Shown piece after piece: positions 37,281 through 47,214 of a stretch of 64,000 nt of DNA. A program made the position numbers and the translations under genes. The number at the start of each line of letters is the position of its first letter. Within the stretch, counting starts at the first letter, position 1. The notes below the pieces were generated by a model. It worked only from the letters and a program-made list of their open reading frames with translations, was not told where the DNA came from and made no database searches. This stretch comes from Pelomonas sp. CA6. GTDB lineage: Bacteria; Pseudomonadota; Gammaproteobacteria; Burkholderiales; Burkholderiaceae_C. Where the stretch lies: the NCBI RefSeq assembly GCF_022549225.1, contig NZ_JAKZFD010000001.1:62001-126000 (forward strand), written 5' to 3'.

Positions 37281-38377
37281 CCCGGCATTTGGTGGTCATG
37301 GCGGCCGGCACCGGCGGCCACATCATCCCCGGCCTCGCCGTCGCGGCCGAGATGCAGCGCCGCGGCTGGACCGTGTCCTGGCTGGGCACCGAGGCGGGCA
37401 TGGAGAACAAGCTGGTGCCGCCGTCAGGCCTGCCGCTGGACCGACTGGCCTTCGCCGGCCTGCGGGGCAAGGGCCTGAGGCATGCGCTGCTGGGCGTCGG
37501 CCGGCTGGTCAAGGCACTGGCGCAGAGCGCCACCGTGTTCAGCGCGCGCAAGGCCGACGCCGTGCTGGGCATGGGCGGCTATGTCTGCCTGCCGGGCGGC
37601 TTCATGGCCTGGCTGTCGCGCAAGCCGCTGTTGCTGGTCAACGCGGACGCCGGCCTGCTGCTGTCCAACAAGGCGCTGGCGCCGTTTGCGCGCCGCCTGG
37701 CCTTTGGCTTTGACGGCGAGGCCGCGGCGCAGCAGAAGAAGGCCGTGGTCACCGGCAATCCGGTGCGCGCCGAGATCGAAGCGCTGCCCGCGCCCGAGCT
37801 GCGCTTCGCCGGCCGCAGCGGCCCGCTGCGCGTGCTGGTGGTCGGCGGCTCGCTGGGCGCCAAGGCGATCAACGAGGTGCTGCCGCGCGCGCTGGCGCTG
37901 TGCCCGGCCGATGCTCGTCCGCAACTGACGCACCAGACCGGCGAGGCCCACCTGGCGGCCGTGCGCGAAGCCTATGCGCGCGCCGGCGTCGCGCTGGTGG
38001 AGCAGGGCGGCACGGTGGACGTGCGGCCCTTCATCACCGACATGGCGCAGCAGCTGGCCGAGGCCGACGTGGTGATCTGCCGCGCCGGCGCGGTGACGGT
38101 CAGCGAACTGTGCGCCGCCGGCGTGGCCAGCGTGCTGGTGCCGCTGGTGGTCAGCACCACCTCGCACCAGCGCGACAACGCGCAATACATGGCGCAGCAC
38201 CAGGCGGCGCTGCACCTGCCGCAGGGCGAGCTGAGTGCCGAGCGCCTGCACGCGCTGCTGCAGATCCCGCGCGAGCAGTGGCTGGCGATGGCCGGCCGCG
38301 CGCGCGCGCTGGCGCGCCCGCAGGCCGCCGCGCGCGTGGCCGATGAGATCGAGGCGATGCTGGAGGCGCGCGCATGA
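37277..38377 (+). CDS. murG: UDP-GlcNAc:lipid I N-acetylglucosaminyltransferase MurG
   Basis: A 366-residue GT-B glycosyltransferase on the inner face of the membrane that makes lipid II. The N-terminal glycine loop is [15 protein letters not shown], followed by [12 protein letters not shown] and [17 protein letters not shown]. The C-terminal domain has [45 protein letters not shown] and [17 protein letters not shown], as in E. coli MurG. It overlaps ftsW and murC by 4 bases each. Confidence 0.95.
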   Translation: MTRHLVVMAAGTGGHIIPGLAVAAEMQRRGWTVSWLGTEAGMENKLVPPSGLPLDRLAFAGLRGKGLRHALLGVGRLVKALAQSATVFSARKADAVLGMGGYVCLPGGFMAWLSRKPLLLVNADAGLLLSNKALAPFARRLAFGFDGEAAAQQKKAVVTGNPVRAEIEALPAPELRFAGRSGPLRVLVVGGSLGAKAINEVLPRALALCPADARPQLTHQTGEAHLAAVREAYARAGVALVEQGGTVDVRPFITDMAQQLAEADVVICRAGAVTVSELCAAGVASVLVPLVVSTTSHQRDNAQYMAQHQAALHLPQGELSAERLHALLQIPREQWLAMAGRARALARPQAAARVADEIEAMLEARA

Positions 38378-39813
38378 AGCACGCGATCCGCCACGTCCAC
38401 TTCACCGGCATCGGCGGTGCCGGCATGAGCGGCATTGCCGAGCTGCTGCTGGCCCAGGGCTACCGCGTCAGCGGTTCCGACCAGGCCGAGGGCGACACCA
38501 CGCGGCGCCTGCGCGCGCTGGGCGTGACGCTGCACATCGGCCATGCCGCCGCGAACCTGGGCGAGGGCGACCAGGCGCCACAGGTGCTGGTCAAATCCAG
38601 CGCCATCCGTGCCGACAACCCCGAGCTGATGGCCGCGCACGAGCGCGGCATCCCGGTGCTGCTGCGCGCGCAGATGCTGGCCGAGCTGATGCGTCCGCGC
38701 ATGGGCGTGGCGGTGGCCGGCACGCATGGCAAGACCACGACCACCTCGCTGCTGACCACGGTGCTGATCGAGGCCGGCCTGCGTCCGGGCTATGCGATCG
38801 GCGGCCAGTTGCTCGCCAGCGGCGCGAACGCGGCGCTGGGCGAAGGCGCGCTGATGGTGGTGGAGGCGGACGAGTCCGACGCTTCCTTCCTGCACCTGCT
38901 GCCGCAGCTGGCGATCGTGACCAACATCGACGCCGACCACATGGACACCTACGGCCACGACATGGCCAGGCTGCGCCAGGCCTTCGTGGACTTCCTGCAC
39001 CGCATGCCCTTCTGGGGCGCGGCGGTGCTGTGCGGCGACGACCCCGGCGTGCGCAGCATCCTGCCCATGTTGTCGCGGCCGCAGATCCTCTACGGCCTGG
39101 GCGAGCACAACGCGGTGCGCGCGGTCGACGTGGTGGCGGACGCCGGCGGGCGCATGCGCTTCAGCGCGCTGCGCCGCGACCGTTGCGGGCAAGACCTGGC
39201 CCCGCTGCCGGTGGAACTGGGGCTGGCCGGACGGCACAACGTGCTCAACGCGCTGGCGGTGATCGCGATGGCGATGGAGCTGGGCGTGGACGACGCCGCG
39301 TTGCAGCGCGCGCTGGCCGGCTTTTCCGGCGTGGGCCGGCGCTTCCAGTCCCATGGCGACCATGCGCTGGCCGGTGGCTCCGTGCGCGTGATCGACGACT
39401 ACGGCCATCACCCGGTCGAGATGCAGGCGGTGCTGGAGGCGGCGCGTGGCGCCTTCCCGGGGCGGCGCCTGGTGCTGGCCTTCCAGCCGCATCGCTACAC
39501 CCGCACGCGCGACTGCTTCGACGAATTCGCGCGCGTGCTGGCGCAGGCGGACGCGGTGCTGCTGACCGAGATCTATGCCGCCAGCGAGACGCCGTTGCCG
39601 GGCGTCAGCGGCGCGCGCCTGGCCGAGGCCGTGCGCGCGCGCGGCACCCCGGCCGCCTATGTGGCCGACTGGCACCAGCTGCCGCAGGCGCTGCTGGACC
39701 AGGGCCGGGCCGAGGACGTCTGGATCGTGATGGGCGCGGGTTCGATCGCCGCCGTCCCCGCCCAGGTGGTGGAACAACTGAAGAAACTGGACAGGAAGGG
39801 AGGGACCGCATGA
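38374..39813 (+). CDS. murC: UDP-MurNAc:L-alanine ligase MurC
   Basis: A 479-residue ligase that adds the first alanine to UDP-MurNAc. UDP-binding loop [21 protein letters not shown] loop [42 protein letters not shown] and [18 protein letters not shown] are intact. [20 protein letters not shown] is the usual C-terminal block. It overlaps murG and ddl by 4 bases each, in the standard order. Confidence 0.95.
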   Translation: MKHAIRHVHFTGIGGAGMSGIAELLLAQGYRVSGSDQAEGDTTRRLRALGVTLHIGHAAANLGEGDQAPQVLVKSSAIRADNPELMAAHERGIPVLLRAQMLAELMRPRMGVAVAGTHGKTTTTSLLTTVLIEAGLRPGYAIGGQLLASGANAALGEGALMVVEADESDASFLHLLPQLAIVTNIDADHMDTYGHDMARLRQAFVDFLHRMPFWGAAVLCGDDPGVRSILPMLSRPQILYGLGEHNAVRAVDVVADAGGRMRFSALRRDRCGQDLAPLPVELGLAGRHNVLNALAVIAMAMELGVDDAALQRALAGFSGVGRRFQSHGDHALAGGSVRVIDDYGHHPVEMQAVLEAARGAFPGRRLVLAFQPHRYTRTRDCFDEFARVLAQADAVLLTEIYAASETPLPGVSGARLAEAVRARGTPAAYVADWHQLPQALLDQGRAEDVWIVMGAGSIAAVPAQVVEQLKKLDRKGGTA

Positions 39814-40781
39814 AGCTGGACCTCAACATCGATCCCAAGGCCATGGGCCGGGTCGCCGTGCTGATGGGCGGCACCTCGGCGGAGCGCGAGGTGTCGGCCA
39901 CGATGTCGGGCCCGGGCGTGCTGGCCGCGCTGCAATCCCAGGGCGTGGACGCGCAGGCGTTCGACCCGGCGAGCACCGATCTGATCGAGCTGAAGCAGCG
40001 CGCCATCCAGCGCGTCTTCATCGCGCTGCATGGCCGAGGCGGCGAGGACGGCACGGTGCAGGGCGCGCTGGAGCTGATGGGCATTCCGTACACCGGCTCC
40101 GGCGTGATGGCCTCGGCGATCGCGATGGACAAGATCATGACCAAGCGGCTGTGGCTGTCCGACGGCCTGCCCACGCCGCGCTGGGTGAGCCTGAAGCGCG
40201 AGCAGCTCCAGCGCGAGGTGGTGCGCTGCGTGCCCGACGATCTCGGGCTGCCGTTGTTCGTGAAGCCGCCGCACGAAGGCTCGTCCATCGGCGCGACCAA
40301 GGTCATGGGCTACTCCGACATGCAGGAGGCCGTGGAGCTGGCCGCGCGTTACGACGCCGAGGTGCTGTGCGAGGAGTTCATCGACGGCACCGAGCTGACC
40401 TGCCCGCTGCTGGGCGATGGCGATGACGCCCTCGCGCTGCCCGTCATCGAGATCCGCGCGCAGGCCGGCAACTACGACTACCAGAACAAGTACTTCACCA
40501 ACACGACCCAGTACCTGGTGGGCCAGTTGCCGCCCGCGCAGCAGGCCGAGGTGCAGCAGCTCGCGCTGGCCGCTTACCGCAGCCTGGGCTGCCGGGGCTG
40601 GGGACGCGCCGACCTGATGCGCCGCAACAGCGATGGCAAGTTCTTCCTGCTGGAGATGAACACCTCGCCGGGCATGACCTCGCATTCCCTGGTGCCCAAG
40701 GCCGCGCAGGCCGCGGGCATCAGTTACGAACGGCTGTGCCTGTGGCTGCTGGCCCAGGCGCGGCTGGACGGACAGCGCTGA
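39810..40781 (+). CDS. ddl: D-alanine--D-alanine ligase
   Basis: A 323-residue ATP-grasp enzyme that joins two D-alanines for MurF. N-terminal [20 protein letters not shown], the [20 protein letters not shown] block, [24 protein letters not shown] and the metal-binding [15 protein letters not shown] are all present. The ATG at 39810 overlaps the murC stop; the longer open frame upstream runs out of phase through murC and is not coding. ftsQ follows after 12 bases. By position it is the DdlB-type gene. Confidence 0.94.
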   Translation: MKLDLNIDPKAMGRVAVLMGGTSAEREVSATMSGPGVLAALQSQGVDAQAFDPASTDLIELKQRAIQRVFIALHGRGGEDGTVQGALELMGIPYTGSGVMASAIAMDKIMTKRLWLSDGLPTPRWVSLKREQLQREVVRCVPDDLGLPLFVKPPHEGSSIGATKVMGYSDMQEAVELAARYDAEVLCEEFIDGTELTCPLLGDGDDALALPVIEIRAQAGNYDYQNKYFTNTTQYLVGQLPPAQQAEVQQLALAAYRSLGCRGWGRADLMRRNSDGKFFLLEMNTSPGMTSHSLVPKAAQAAGISYERLCLWLLAQARLDGQR

Positions 40782-40793
40782 CGCCGAACGACC

Positions 40794-41633
40794 ATGCGCA
40801 ACGCGCCCTACGCCCCGCAAACCCCGCTGCCGCCGGACATCCGCGTGATGAACGGCGTCGCCGCGGTGTTGCTGCTGGGCGTGGTGCTGGCGGGCTGCGC
40901 GCTGACGCTGCAATGGCTGGCGCGCCAGCCGGTCTTCGCGATCCGCTCCATCCTGGTCGAGGGCGACGTCAGCCGCAACAGCGCCGCCTCCTTGCGGGCC
41001 AATGCGCTGCCGCGCTTGTCGGGCAGCTTTCTGAGCATGAACCTGCAGACGGCGCGCGAGGCCTTCGAAGCCGTGCCCTGGGTGCGCCGCGCCACGGTGC
41101 AGCGCGTCTGGCCGCGCCAGCTGCGCGTGCAGCTGGAGGAGCACCGGCCGGCGGCGCTGTGGGAAACCAAGGCCGAGGGCGCTGACGCCGACAGCGACGC
41201 GGTGGCGGAGTCGCTGCTGGTCAACAGCTTCGGCGAGGTGTTCCAGGCCAACCTGGGTGACGTGGAGGACGAGGACTTGCCGGTGCTGTCCGGCCCGCAG
41301 GGCAGCGCGCCGCGCATGCTGAGCATGTGGCGCCAGCTGGAAGCCCTGGCGCGGCAGAAGCTGGGCGAGTCGGTCGACCGGCTGGACCTGTCCGGCCGCG
41401 GCTCCTGGCGCCTGAGTTTGGAAAAGGGCGGGGTGGTGGAGCTGGGGCGTGGCGACGAAGCCGAGGTGCTGGCGCGTTTCGGCCGCTTCGCCGGCACCGT
41501 GGCCCAGGTCGCGGCGCGCTACCAGTCGCGGCCGGTGTCGGCCGACCTGCGCCACGAGCAGGGCTATGCATTACGCCTCGCGGGGGTTTCCACGCAGGCG
41601 CCCAAGACGAAAACGAAACCGGGAAGCCGGTAA
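40794..41633 (+). CDS. ftsQ: Cell division protein FtsQ
   Basis: A 279-residue inner-membrane protein. A short cytoplasmic start is followed by a membrane helix (about residues 19-42, VAAVLLLGVVLAGCALTL). The periplasmic POTRA domain begins at FAIRSILVEGDVSRNSAASL, and the beta domain has AVPWVRRATVQRVWPRQLRV. FtsQ links FtsB-FtsL to the divisome. The C-terminal region has a short charged insertion (ETKAEGADADSDAVAES). It lies 12 bases after ddl and 12 before ftsA. Confidence 0.92.
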   Translation: MRNAPYAPQTPLPPDIRVMNGVAAVLLLGVVLAGCALTLQWLARQPVFAIRSILVEGDVSRNSAASLRANALPRLSGSFLSMNLQTAREAFEAVPWVRRATVQRVWPRQLRVQLEEHRPAALWETKAEGADADSDAVAESLLVNSFGEVFQANLGDVEDEDLPVLSGPQGSAPRMLSMWRQLEALARQKLGESVDRLDLSGRGSWRLSLEKGGVVELGRGDEAEVLARFGRFAGTVAQVAARYQSRPVSADLRHEQGYALRLAGVSTQAPKTKTKPGSR

Positions 41634-41645
41634 CTGAGGACGGAC

Positions 41646-42875
41646 ATGGCCAAGGAATACAAGGATTTGGTCGTTGGTTTGGACATCGGCACCGCCAAGA
41701 TCATGGCGGTGGTGGCCGAGGTGATGGGCAATGGGGAGTTGCGCATCGCCGGTTTGGGGGTTGCGCCCAGCCACGGCCTGAAGCGCGGCGTGGTCGTCAA
41801 TATCGACGCCACCGTGCAGTCCATCCAGCAGGCCTTGAAGGAAGCGGAGATGATGGCCGACTGCCGCATCTCCAGGGTTTATACGGGGATCACCGGCAGT
41901 CATATCCGCGGCCAGAACTCGACCGGCATGGTGATCGTGCGCGACAAGGAGGTCACGCCGGTGGATGTGGCGCGCGTGGTGGAAACCGCCAAGGCCATCA
42001 ATATCCCGAATGACCAGCGCCTGCTGCTGGTGGAGCCGCAGGAATTCGTGATCGACGGTCACGAGGTCAAGGAACCGATCGGAATGAGCGGCGGCCGGCT
42101 GGAGGTCAAGGTCCATATCGTGACCGGCGCCCAAAGCGCCGCCGAAAACATCGTCAAATGCGTGCGCCGCTGCGGCCTGGAGGTGGAGCAACTGGTGCTC
42201 AATCCCAGCGCCTCGAGTTTGGCGGCGCTGACCTCGGACGAGCGCGACCTGGGCGTGGCGCTGGTCGACATTGGCGCCGGCACCACGGACGTGGCCATCT
42301 TCACCGGCGGTTCCATCCGCCATACCGCGGTCATTCCGATCGCTGGCGACCTGATCACCAGCGATATTGCGATGGCGCTGCGCACGCCGACCAAGGATGC
42401 CGAGGAAATCAAGGTCGAACATGGCGTTGCGAAACAACTGCGCGCCGACCCGTCCGACCAGGTGGATGTTCCGGGTTTGGGCGACCGGGCGATGCGGCAA
42501 TTGTCCAAACAGGCGCTTGCCGGCGTCATTGAACCGCGCGTCGAAGAGATTTTCTCGCTGGTCCACCAGGTGATCCGGGAATCGGGCTACGAGGAATTGC
42601 TGTCCTCGGGCATTGTCCTGACCGGCGGTTCGGCGGTCATGCCGGGCATGGTGGAACTGGCCGAGGACATATTCCTGAAACCCGTCCGGCGCGGCAATCC
42701 GACCTATAGCGGCGCGCTGTTCGACATGGTCGCCAATCCCCGCTCGGCGACCGTGATGGGGCTGTTGGAGGAGGCGCGTCTTTCGCGTACGCGGGGTTTC
42801 AAGGCGGCGCAGCAGGCGGGGTCGGTCAAGACCTTGTTCGGTCGTGCCAAGGATTGGTTCCTGGGGAATTTCTGA
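41646..42875 (+). CDS. ftsA: Cell division protein FtsA
   Basis: A 409-residue actin-like ATPase that tethers FtsZ to the membrane. Phosphate loops LVVGLDIGTAKIMAVV and VALVDIGAGTTDVAIF, the VVNIDATVQSIQQALKEAE region of the 1C domain, and SSGIVLTGGSAVMPG are typical. The C-terminal amphipathic helix (TLFGRAKDWFLGNF) is the membrane anchor. Codon use has more TTG, GGT and ATT than neighbouring genes, for example in the first 100 bases. The gap to ftsZ is 128 bases and contains a hairpin. Confidence 0.95.
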   Translation: MAKEYKDLVVGLDIGTAKIMAVVAEVMGNGELRIAGLGVAPSHGLKRGVVVNIDATVQSIQQALKEAEMMADCRISRVYTGITGSHIRGQNSTGMVIVRDKEVTPVDVARVVETAKAINIPNDQRLLLVEPQEFVIDGHEVKEPIGMSGGRLEVKVHIVTGAQSAAENIVKCVRRCGLEVEQLVLNPSASSLAALTSDERDLGVALVDIGAGTTDVAIFTGGSIRHTAVIPIAGDLITSDIAMALRTPTKDAEEIKVEHGVAKQLRADPSDQVDVPGLGDRAMRQLSKQALAGVIEPRVEEIFSLVHQVIRESGYEELLSSGIVLTGGSAVMPGMVELAEDIFLKPVRRGNPTYSGALFDMVANPRSATVMGLLEEARLSRTRGFKAAQQAGSVKTLFGRAKDWFLGNF

Positions 42876-42910
42876 CCACTGGTTTCAAGGTGTAAGTCAG
42901 GGCTAAGAAA

Positions 42911-42930
42911 ACGGCGCGGAAACGTGCCGT
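42911..42930 (+). promoter_or_regulatory. Hairpin with GAAA loop in the ftsA-ftsZ gap
   Basis: ACGGCGCG (42911-42918) pairs with CGTGCCGT (42923-42930), with one G-U pair and a GAAA tetraloop. It is followed by GGGCTC and eight A residues, not T, so it is not a terminator. It could stabilise or shape the ftsZ leader RNA. Confidence 0.4.
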
Positions 42931-42991
42931 GGGCTCAAAAAAAAGGGCCAACCCTGTGGTTTTTTGCGGATGGCAACTGCACAATATCGTT

Positions 42992-42997
42992 AGGAGG
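42992..42997 (+). promoter_or_regulatory. Strong ribosome site of ftsZ
   Basis: A full AGGAGG lies 6 bases before the ATG at 43004. It settles the start against an upstream GTG in the same frame and fits the high output expected for FtsZ. Confidence 0.8.
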
Positions 42998-43003
42998 TTT
43001 GAT

Positions 43004-44224
43004 ATGGCGATCGAGATGATCGAAGAGTTTGACCAAGGCACCCAGATCAAGGTGATCGGCGTGGGCGGTGGCGGCGGCAATGCCGTCGAGCACATGATCT
43101 CGCAAGGGGTGCAGGGCGTGGAGTTCGTGGTGGCGAACACCGATGCCCAGGCGCTGAATCGATCCAAGGCCGACCAGCTCCTCCAGTTGGGGCACAGCGG
43201 TCTGGGCGCTGGCGCCAAGCCCGAGGTGGGCCGTTCGGCGGCCGAAGAGGCCGAGGCCCGCATTCGCGAGTCCATCCAGGGCGCGCACATGCTGTTCATC
43301 ACCGCCGGCATGGGCGGCGGCACCGGCACCGGCGCGGCGCCCGTGATCGCGCGCGTGGCCAAGGAGATGGGCATCCTCACCGTGGGCGTGGTCACCAAGC
43401 CCTTCGAGTTCGAGGGTTCGCGCCGCTCCAAGGCGGCGGATGCCGGCCTGGCCGAGCTGGAGGCGAATGTCGACTCGTTGATCGTTGTGCTCAACGACAA
43501 GCTGCTGGAAGTGCTGGGTGACGACGTCACGCAGGACCAGGCCTTCGCGCACGCCAACGACGTGCTGAAGAACGCCGTGGGCGGCATTTCCGACATCATC
43601 CACATGCCGGGCCTGGTCAACGTCGACTTCGAAGACGTCAAGACCGTGATGAGCGAGCCGGGCAAGGCGATGATGGGCACGGCCGTGGCCTCGGGCCCCG
43701 ACCGCGCGACCAAGGCCGCCGAGCTGGCCGTGGCCTGCCCGCTGCTGGAAGGCATCGATCTGTCCGGCGCGCGTGGCGTGCTGGTGTTGATCGCCGCGAG
43801 CCGGAACAACTTCAAGCTGGCCGAGAGCCGCAACGCGATGACCGCGATCAAGCGCTACGCGGCGGACGATGCCCACATCATCTACGGCACGGCCTACGAC
43901 GAAAGCCTGGGCGACGCATTGCGCGTCACCGTGATCGCCACCGGCTTGAGCTCGCAGCGCGCGCGCCAGCAGGCGCCGCTGCAGGTGGTGCAGCAGCCCC
44001 AGCTGCGCACCGGCACCGACAACATGCCGGTGCTGACGCAGTCGGTCGTGATGTCCGGCGCGGCCACCACGGCTGGCGCGGCGTCCGGCCAGGACTTCGG
44101 CGGCATGAGCGTGCCCAGCGTCTGGCGCCATGGCCGCACCGCCGCGGCCAAGGTCGAAGCACTGTCCTCCAATGGCATGGATGAGATCGAGATCCCGGCC
44201 TTCTTGCGCAAGCAAGCCGATTGA
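43004..44224 (+). CDS. ftsZ: Cell division GTPase FtsZ
   Basis: A 406-residue tubulin-like GTPase that forms the Z ring. Key motifs: VIGVGGGGGNAVEHMI, the tubulin loop GMGGGTGTGAAPVIA, VVTKPFEFEGSRR, the T7 loop NVDFEDVKTVM and a variable linker. The C-terminal peptide DEIEIPAFLRKQAD binds FtsA and ZipA-type partners. The ATG at 43004 follows a full AGGAGG. It is the last gene of the dcw cluster and is followed by a strong terminator. Confidence 0.97.
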   Translation: MAIEMIEEFDQGTQIKVIGVGGGGGNAVEHMISQGVQGVEFVVANTDAQALNRSKADQLLQLGHSGLGAGAKPEVGRSAAEEAEARIRESIQGAHMLFITAGMGGGTGTGAAPVIARVAKEMGILTVGVVTKPFEFEGSRRSKAADAGLAELEANVDSLIVVLNDKLLEVLGDDVTQDQAFAHANDVLKNAVGGISDIIHMPGLVNVDFEDVKTVMSEPGKAMMGTAVASGPDRATKAAELAVACPLLEGIDLSGARGVLVLIAASRNNFKLAESRNAMTAIKRYAADDAHIIYGTAYDESLGDALRVTVIATGLSSQRARQQAPLQVVQQPQLRTGTDNMPVLTQSVVMSGAATTAGAASGQDFGGMSVPSVWRHGRTAAAKVEALSSNGMDEIEIPAFLRKQAD

Positions 44225-44249
44225 TCCGGCGCGCGTTCATCCCTCCTGG

Positions 44250-44282
44250 AAGGCCATGCGTTGCATGGCCTTTTTTCTTTTC
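44250..44282 (+). terminator. Strong intrinsic terminator after ftsZ
   Basis: AAGGCCATGC (44250-44259) pairs perfectly with GCATGGCCTT (44263-44272) around GTT, and the strand runs on into TTTTTTCTTTT. It ends the division cluster 26 bases after the ftsZ stop and separates it from the kinase gene. Confidence 0.92.
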
Positions 44283-44468
44283 CGCCCACTCGTTGCGGCC
44301 CGGCTGCTCTACACCATCTGCCGCCGGGCCCTTGAACCTGTTTCGGGTATTTTGTTGCTCGCCCACGGCGGCGCGCTAGTGATCCAATGGGAGTTTGGGC
44401 AGACTGAGCCCTTGTGCGCAATGCGCAAGATCCTGGGATGCGCGTCCCAGCAGAAGTTAGAAGAACCC

Positions 44469-46037
44469 ATGCAGCGGTGGATTGCGCGTCTAGTGGGGCT
44501 GTGGGTGCTGTGCACCGCGCTGGCCGCCCACGGCCAGCCCCAGGCGACCTTGAACGCGGCCGTCCCAGCCGGGACGGCCGCCTCGGCGTTGCCGCTCACC
44601 GGTGTCTCCTTCGCTCGCATTGACGCACCCCGCGCAAGCGCGCCGCCGGACGTGGTCCCGCCCGTGCCGACGGATGGCGCGGCCAGGCGTTTCCGACTCG
44701 GGGCTCCTCTTAGGCTTGCGCCGCCTGCGCCGGTCGCGCAGCTGCTCGGGCTGGGGTCGCTGCTGGCCGGGCTGATGGCGCTTGCGGCGCTGCGCCGCGT
44801 GCGGCCGGACGCATCCTTGGGATGGCTGGGTCTGGCCGGGGTGTGCTGGGGTGTTTTTCTGCTGCTGCCGCCCCAGGGCGCGGCGGCCGACGCGCGCTGG
44901 GACGGCACGCTGGCGGCGCTGCAGGCCGGACTGGGATGCAGCTGGCTGCTGGCCGCCGCACTGGCCTGTGCGCCGCCGCGCCCGCGGCGGCTGATGCTGG
45001 GTCTGGCCGTGGGGGGCGTGGTGCTGGGGTTGACGGGGGGCGCCTGGGCCCTGGCCTGGCTGCCCTGGCTGGACGCCGGCGTGTTGCTGGCGCTGTCCGC
45101 GGTGCTGCTGGTGCAGGCGGCCAAGGCCGGCCTTGCGCGTACCGCGACGGTGGCCGCGGTGCTGGTGCCGCCGACGCTGCTGGCGCTGTTGGATGTTTCC
45201 GGCCAGGGCCCGCCCTGGCCCACGCTGTTGCGCTGGGCGCCACTGGCCTTGTTGCTGTTGCTGCCGTGGTGGCTGGGGCGCCGGCATGCGCAGGCCTTGC
45301 AGCGTGTCGAGGCCGGCGAGCAGGAGATGGCGCGCCGCCTGATCCAGCAGCGCGAGGCGCTGACCGAGCAGCTGCAGCACGAGGCCGCGCAGGAGCGCCG
45401 CCAGGCGCTGCTGCAGGAACGCCAGCGCCTGATGCAGGACATGCACGACGGGCTGGGCTCCTCGCTGTTGTCGGCCATGGTGGCGGTGGAGCAGGGCACC
45501 ATGGGGCGCGAGCAGGTGGTGGACGTGCTGCGCGAATGCGTGGACGACCTGCGCCTGGTGATCGATTCGCTGGAGCCCGTGGGCCACGATCTGGTGGCGC
45601 TGCTCGCGACCATGCGCTACCGCCTGGGCAAGCGCATGCAGCTGGGCGGGGTCAAGCTGGACTGGGACGTACAGGACCTGCCGCCGCTGCCCTGGCTGGA
45701 ACCGCCCGACGCGCTGCAGGTGCTGCGGCTGATGCAGGAGGCGATCACCAATGCGCTGAAGCACTCGCATGCGAGCCGCATCCGCCTCGTCACGCGCGAC
45801 ATGCAGACCCGCGTCGAGATCCGCGTCGAGGACAACGGCGAGGGCTTCGACGTGGAGCGCATCCAGCACGGCCGGGGCCTGCGCGGGCTGCAGCGGCGCG
45901 CGCGCAAGCTGGGCGGCTCGCTGCGCGTGGACAGCAGCGTGGGGCATGGCACGGTGGTGACCTTGCGCCTGCCGATTGATCGCCGGGATAGCGAGAAGCC
46001 ATGGGCAGCGGAGGGGCCGATAGGGGACAATCCCTAG
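44469..46037 (+). CDS. Orphan sensor histidine kinase (HisKA_3 type) between ftsZ and lpxC
   Basis: A 522-residue membrane kinase. A signal-like first helix (MQRWIARLVGLWVLCTALAA) precedes a Pro/Ala-rich periplasmic stretch of about 60 residues. Five to seven membrane helices lie between residues 85 and 270, followed by a coiled coil. The HisKA_3 box contains phospho-acceptor H326 (QDMHDGLGSSLLSAM), and the ATP domain has EAITNALKHSHASR and VEDNGEGFD. Such kinases normally pair with a NarL/LuxR-type regulator, but none is adjacent. I start at 44469; an in-frame ATG at 44421 is possible. The terminator after ftsZ separates it from the division operon, and lpxC starts 30 bases after its stop. 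Confidence 0.85.
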   Translation: MQRWIARLVGLWVLCTALAAHGQPQATLNAAVPAGTAASALPLTGVSFARIDAPRASAPPDVVPPVPTDGAARRFRLGAPLRLAPPAPVAQLLGLGSLLAGLMALAALRRVRPDASLGWLGLAGVCWGVFLLLPPQGAAADARWDGTLAALQAGLGCSWLLAAALACAPPRPRRLMLGLAVGGVVLGLTGGAWALAWLPWLDAGVLLALSAVLLVQAAKAGLARTATVAAVLVPPTLLALLDVSGQGPPWPTLLRWAPLALLLLLPWWLGRRHAQALQRVEAGEQEMARRLIQQREALTEQLQHEAAQERRQALLQERQRLMQDMHDGLGSSLLSAMVAVEQGTMGREQVVDVLRECVDDLRLVIDSLEPVGHDLVALLATMRYRLGKRMQLGGVKLDWDVQDLPPLPWLEPPDALQVLRLMQEAITNALKHSHASRIRLVTRDMQTRVEIRVEDNGEGFDVERIQHGRGLRGLQRRARKLGGSLRVDSSVGHGTVVTLRLPIDRRDSEKPWAAEGPIGDNP

Positions 46038-46067
46038 AGACCCATTCCCGCAGCGTTTCCCTGGCCC

Positions 46068-47003
46068 ATGCTCAAACAACGAACCCTCAAATCCCTGACC
46101 CACGCCGTCGGCGTGGGCATACACAGCGGGCAGAAGGTCGAGCTGACCCTGCGTCCGGCGGCCCCGGACACCGGCATCGTGTTCCGGCGCGTCGACCTGG
46201 CCCAGCCGGTGGACATCCCGGTGCGGCCGCTGAACGTCTGCGACACGCGCATGGCGACGACCATCAGCCCCGGGGGCGACCCCGGCCAGCCCAAGGTGCA
46301 GACCATCGAACACCTGCTGTCCGCCTGCGCCGGCCTGGGGCTGGACAACCTGCTGGTGGACATCAACGCCGACGAGGTGCCGGTGCTGGACGGCTCGGCG
46401 GCGAGCTTCGTGTTCCTGCTGCAGTCGGCCGGCATCGAGCTGCAGAACGCACCCAAGCGCTTTCTGCGCGTGAAGAAGCCGGTCGAGGTGCGCCGCGGCG
46501 AAGGCAAGAGCCTGATGTGGGCCCGGCTGGAGCCGCTGCACGGCTACACGCTGAGCTTCCAGATCGAGTTCGACAACCCCGCGGTCGCGGCGACCGGCCA
46601 GCACTATGTCTTCGACATGGGCAGCGGCCAATACAAGCGCGAAATCGCGCGCGCGCGCACCTTCGGCATGACCAAGGACATCGAGCTGATGCGTTCGCGC
46701 GGGCTGACGCTGGGCGGCAGCATGGACAACGCCATCGTCGTCGACGACTACCGCGTGCTCAATGCCGAGGGCCTGCGCTACGACGACGAGTTCGTGAAGC
46801 ACAAGATCCTGGACGCGATCGGCGACATGCAGGTGGCCGGCCATCCCATGCTGGCGGCCTACACCTCCTTCAAGGGCGGGCACGCGCTGAACAACCTGCT
46901 GCTGCGCGAACTGCTGGCCGACTCGCAGGCCTACGAACTCGTCACCTTCGAAGACGAACGCGACGCCCCGCAGGGCTTCGCGGAGCTGGCGCCGGCGTGG
47001 TGA
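46068..47003 (+). CDS. lpxC: UDP-3-O-acyl-N-acetylglucosamine deacetylase
   Basis: A 311-residue zinc enzyme that performs the first committed step of lipid A synthesis. Zinc ligands are visible: the histidine in [16 protein letters not shown], and the histidine and aspartate in [15 protein letters not shown]. Other marks are [33 protein letters not shown] and [17 protein letters not shown]. The catalytic histidine is in [15 protein letters not shown]. Position downstream of ftsZ is the classic one, though here a kinase gene lies between. Confidence 0.95.
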   Translation: MLKQRTLKSLTHAVGVGIHSGQKVELTLRPAAPDTGIVFRRVDLAQPVDIPVRPLNVCDTRMATTISPGGDPGQPKVQTIEHLLSACAGLGLDNLLVDINADEVPVLDGSAASFVFLLQSAGIELQNAPKRFLRVKKPVEVRRGEGKSLMWARLEPLHGYTLSFQIEFDNPAVAATGQHYVFDMGSGQYKREIARARTFGMTKDIELMRSRGLTLGGSMDNAIVVDDYRVLNAEGLRYDDEFVKHKILDAIGDMQVAGHPMLAAYTSFKGGHALNNLLLRELLADSQAYELVTFEDERDAPQGFAELAPAW

Positions 47004-47028
47004 GCGCCGCGCACCAGGACCTGCTGCC

Positions 47029-47214
47029 ATGATGATCTTCCGCCTGCTTATCGGCCTGCTGGTCGCCGCCACCGTGCTGTGCTTCGCACTGAACCTGGCC
47101 ACCGGCCAGCCGGTCTGGCGCCTGCGCGCCTTCCTGATCATGAAGTGGACCGTGATCGCCGGGCTGGGCTTCTTCGCGGTGCTGATTCTGGAACGGCTGG
47201 CGCTATTGCTCTAG
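47029..47214 (+). CDS. Small two-helix membrane protein
   Basis: A 61-residue protein made of two hydrophobic stretches: IFRLLIGLLVAATVLCFALN and WTVIAGLGFFAVLILERLALLL. They are joined by a short loop with QPVWRLRAF. Two ATGs stand side by side at the start. It lies 25 bases after lpxC on the same strand, so it is likely co-transcribed. I know no function. The last 12 bases overlap the converging ABC exporter gene. Confidence 0.65.
   Translation: MMIFRLLIGLLVAATVLCFALNLATGQPVWRLRAFLIMKWTVIAGLGFFAVLILERLALLL

Noticed and set aside
42929-43003. Upstream GTG start for ftsZ giving 25 extra residues
   Set aside because: The extra part has no FtsZ similarity and overlaps the leader hairpin; a full AGGAGG sits correctly before the ATG at 43004.
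44432-44449. Hairpin CTGGGA/TCCCAG before the kinase gene as a riboswitch or attenuator
   Set aside because: It is a single short stem without conserved riboswitch sequence or T-run. It lies partly within a possible longer N-terminus of the kinase.
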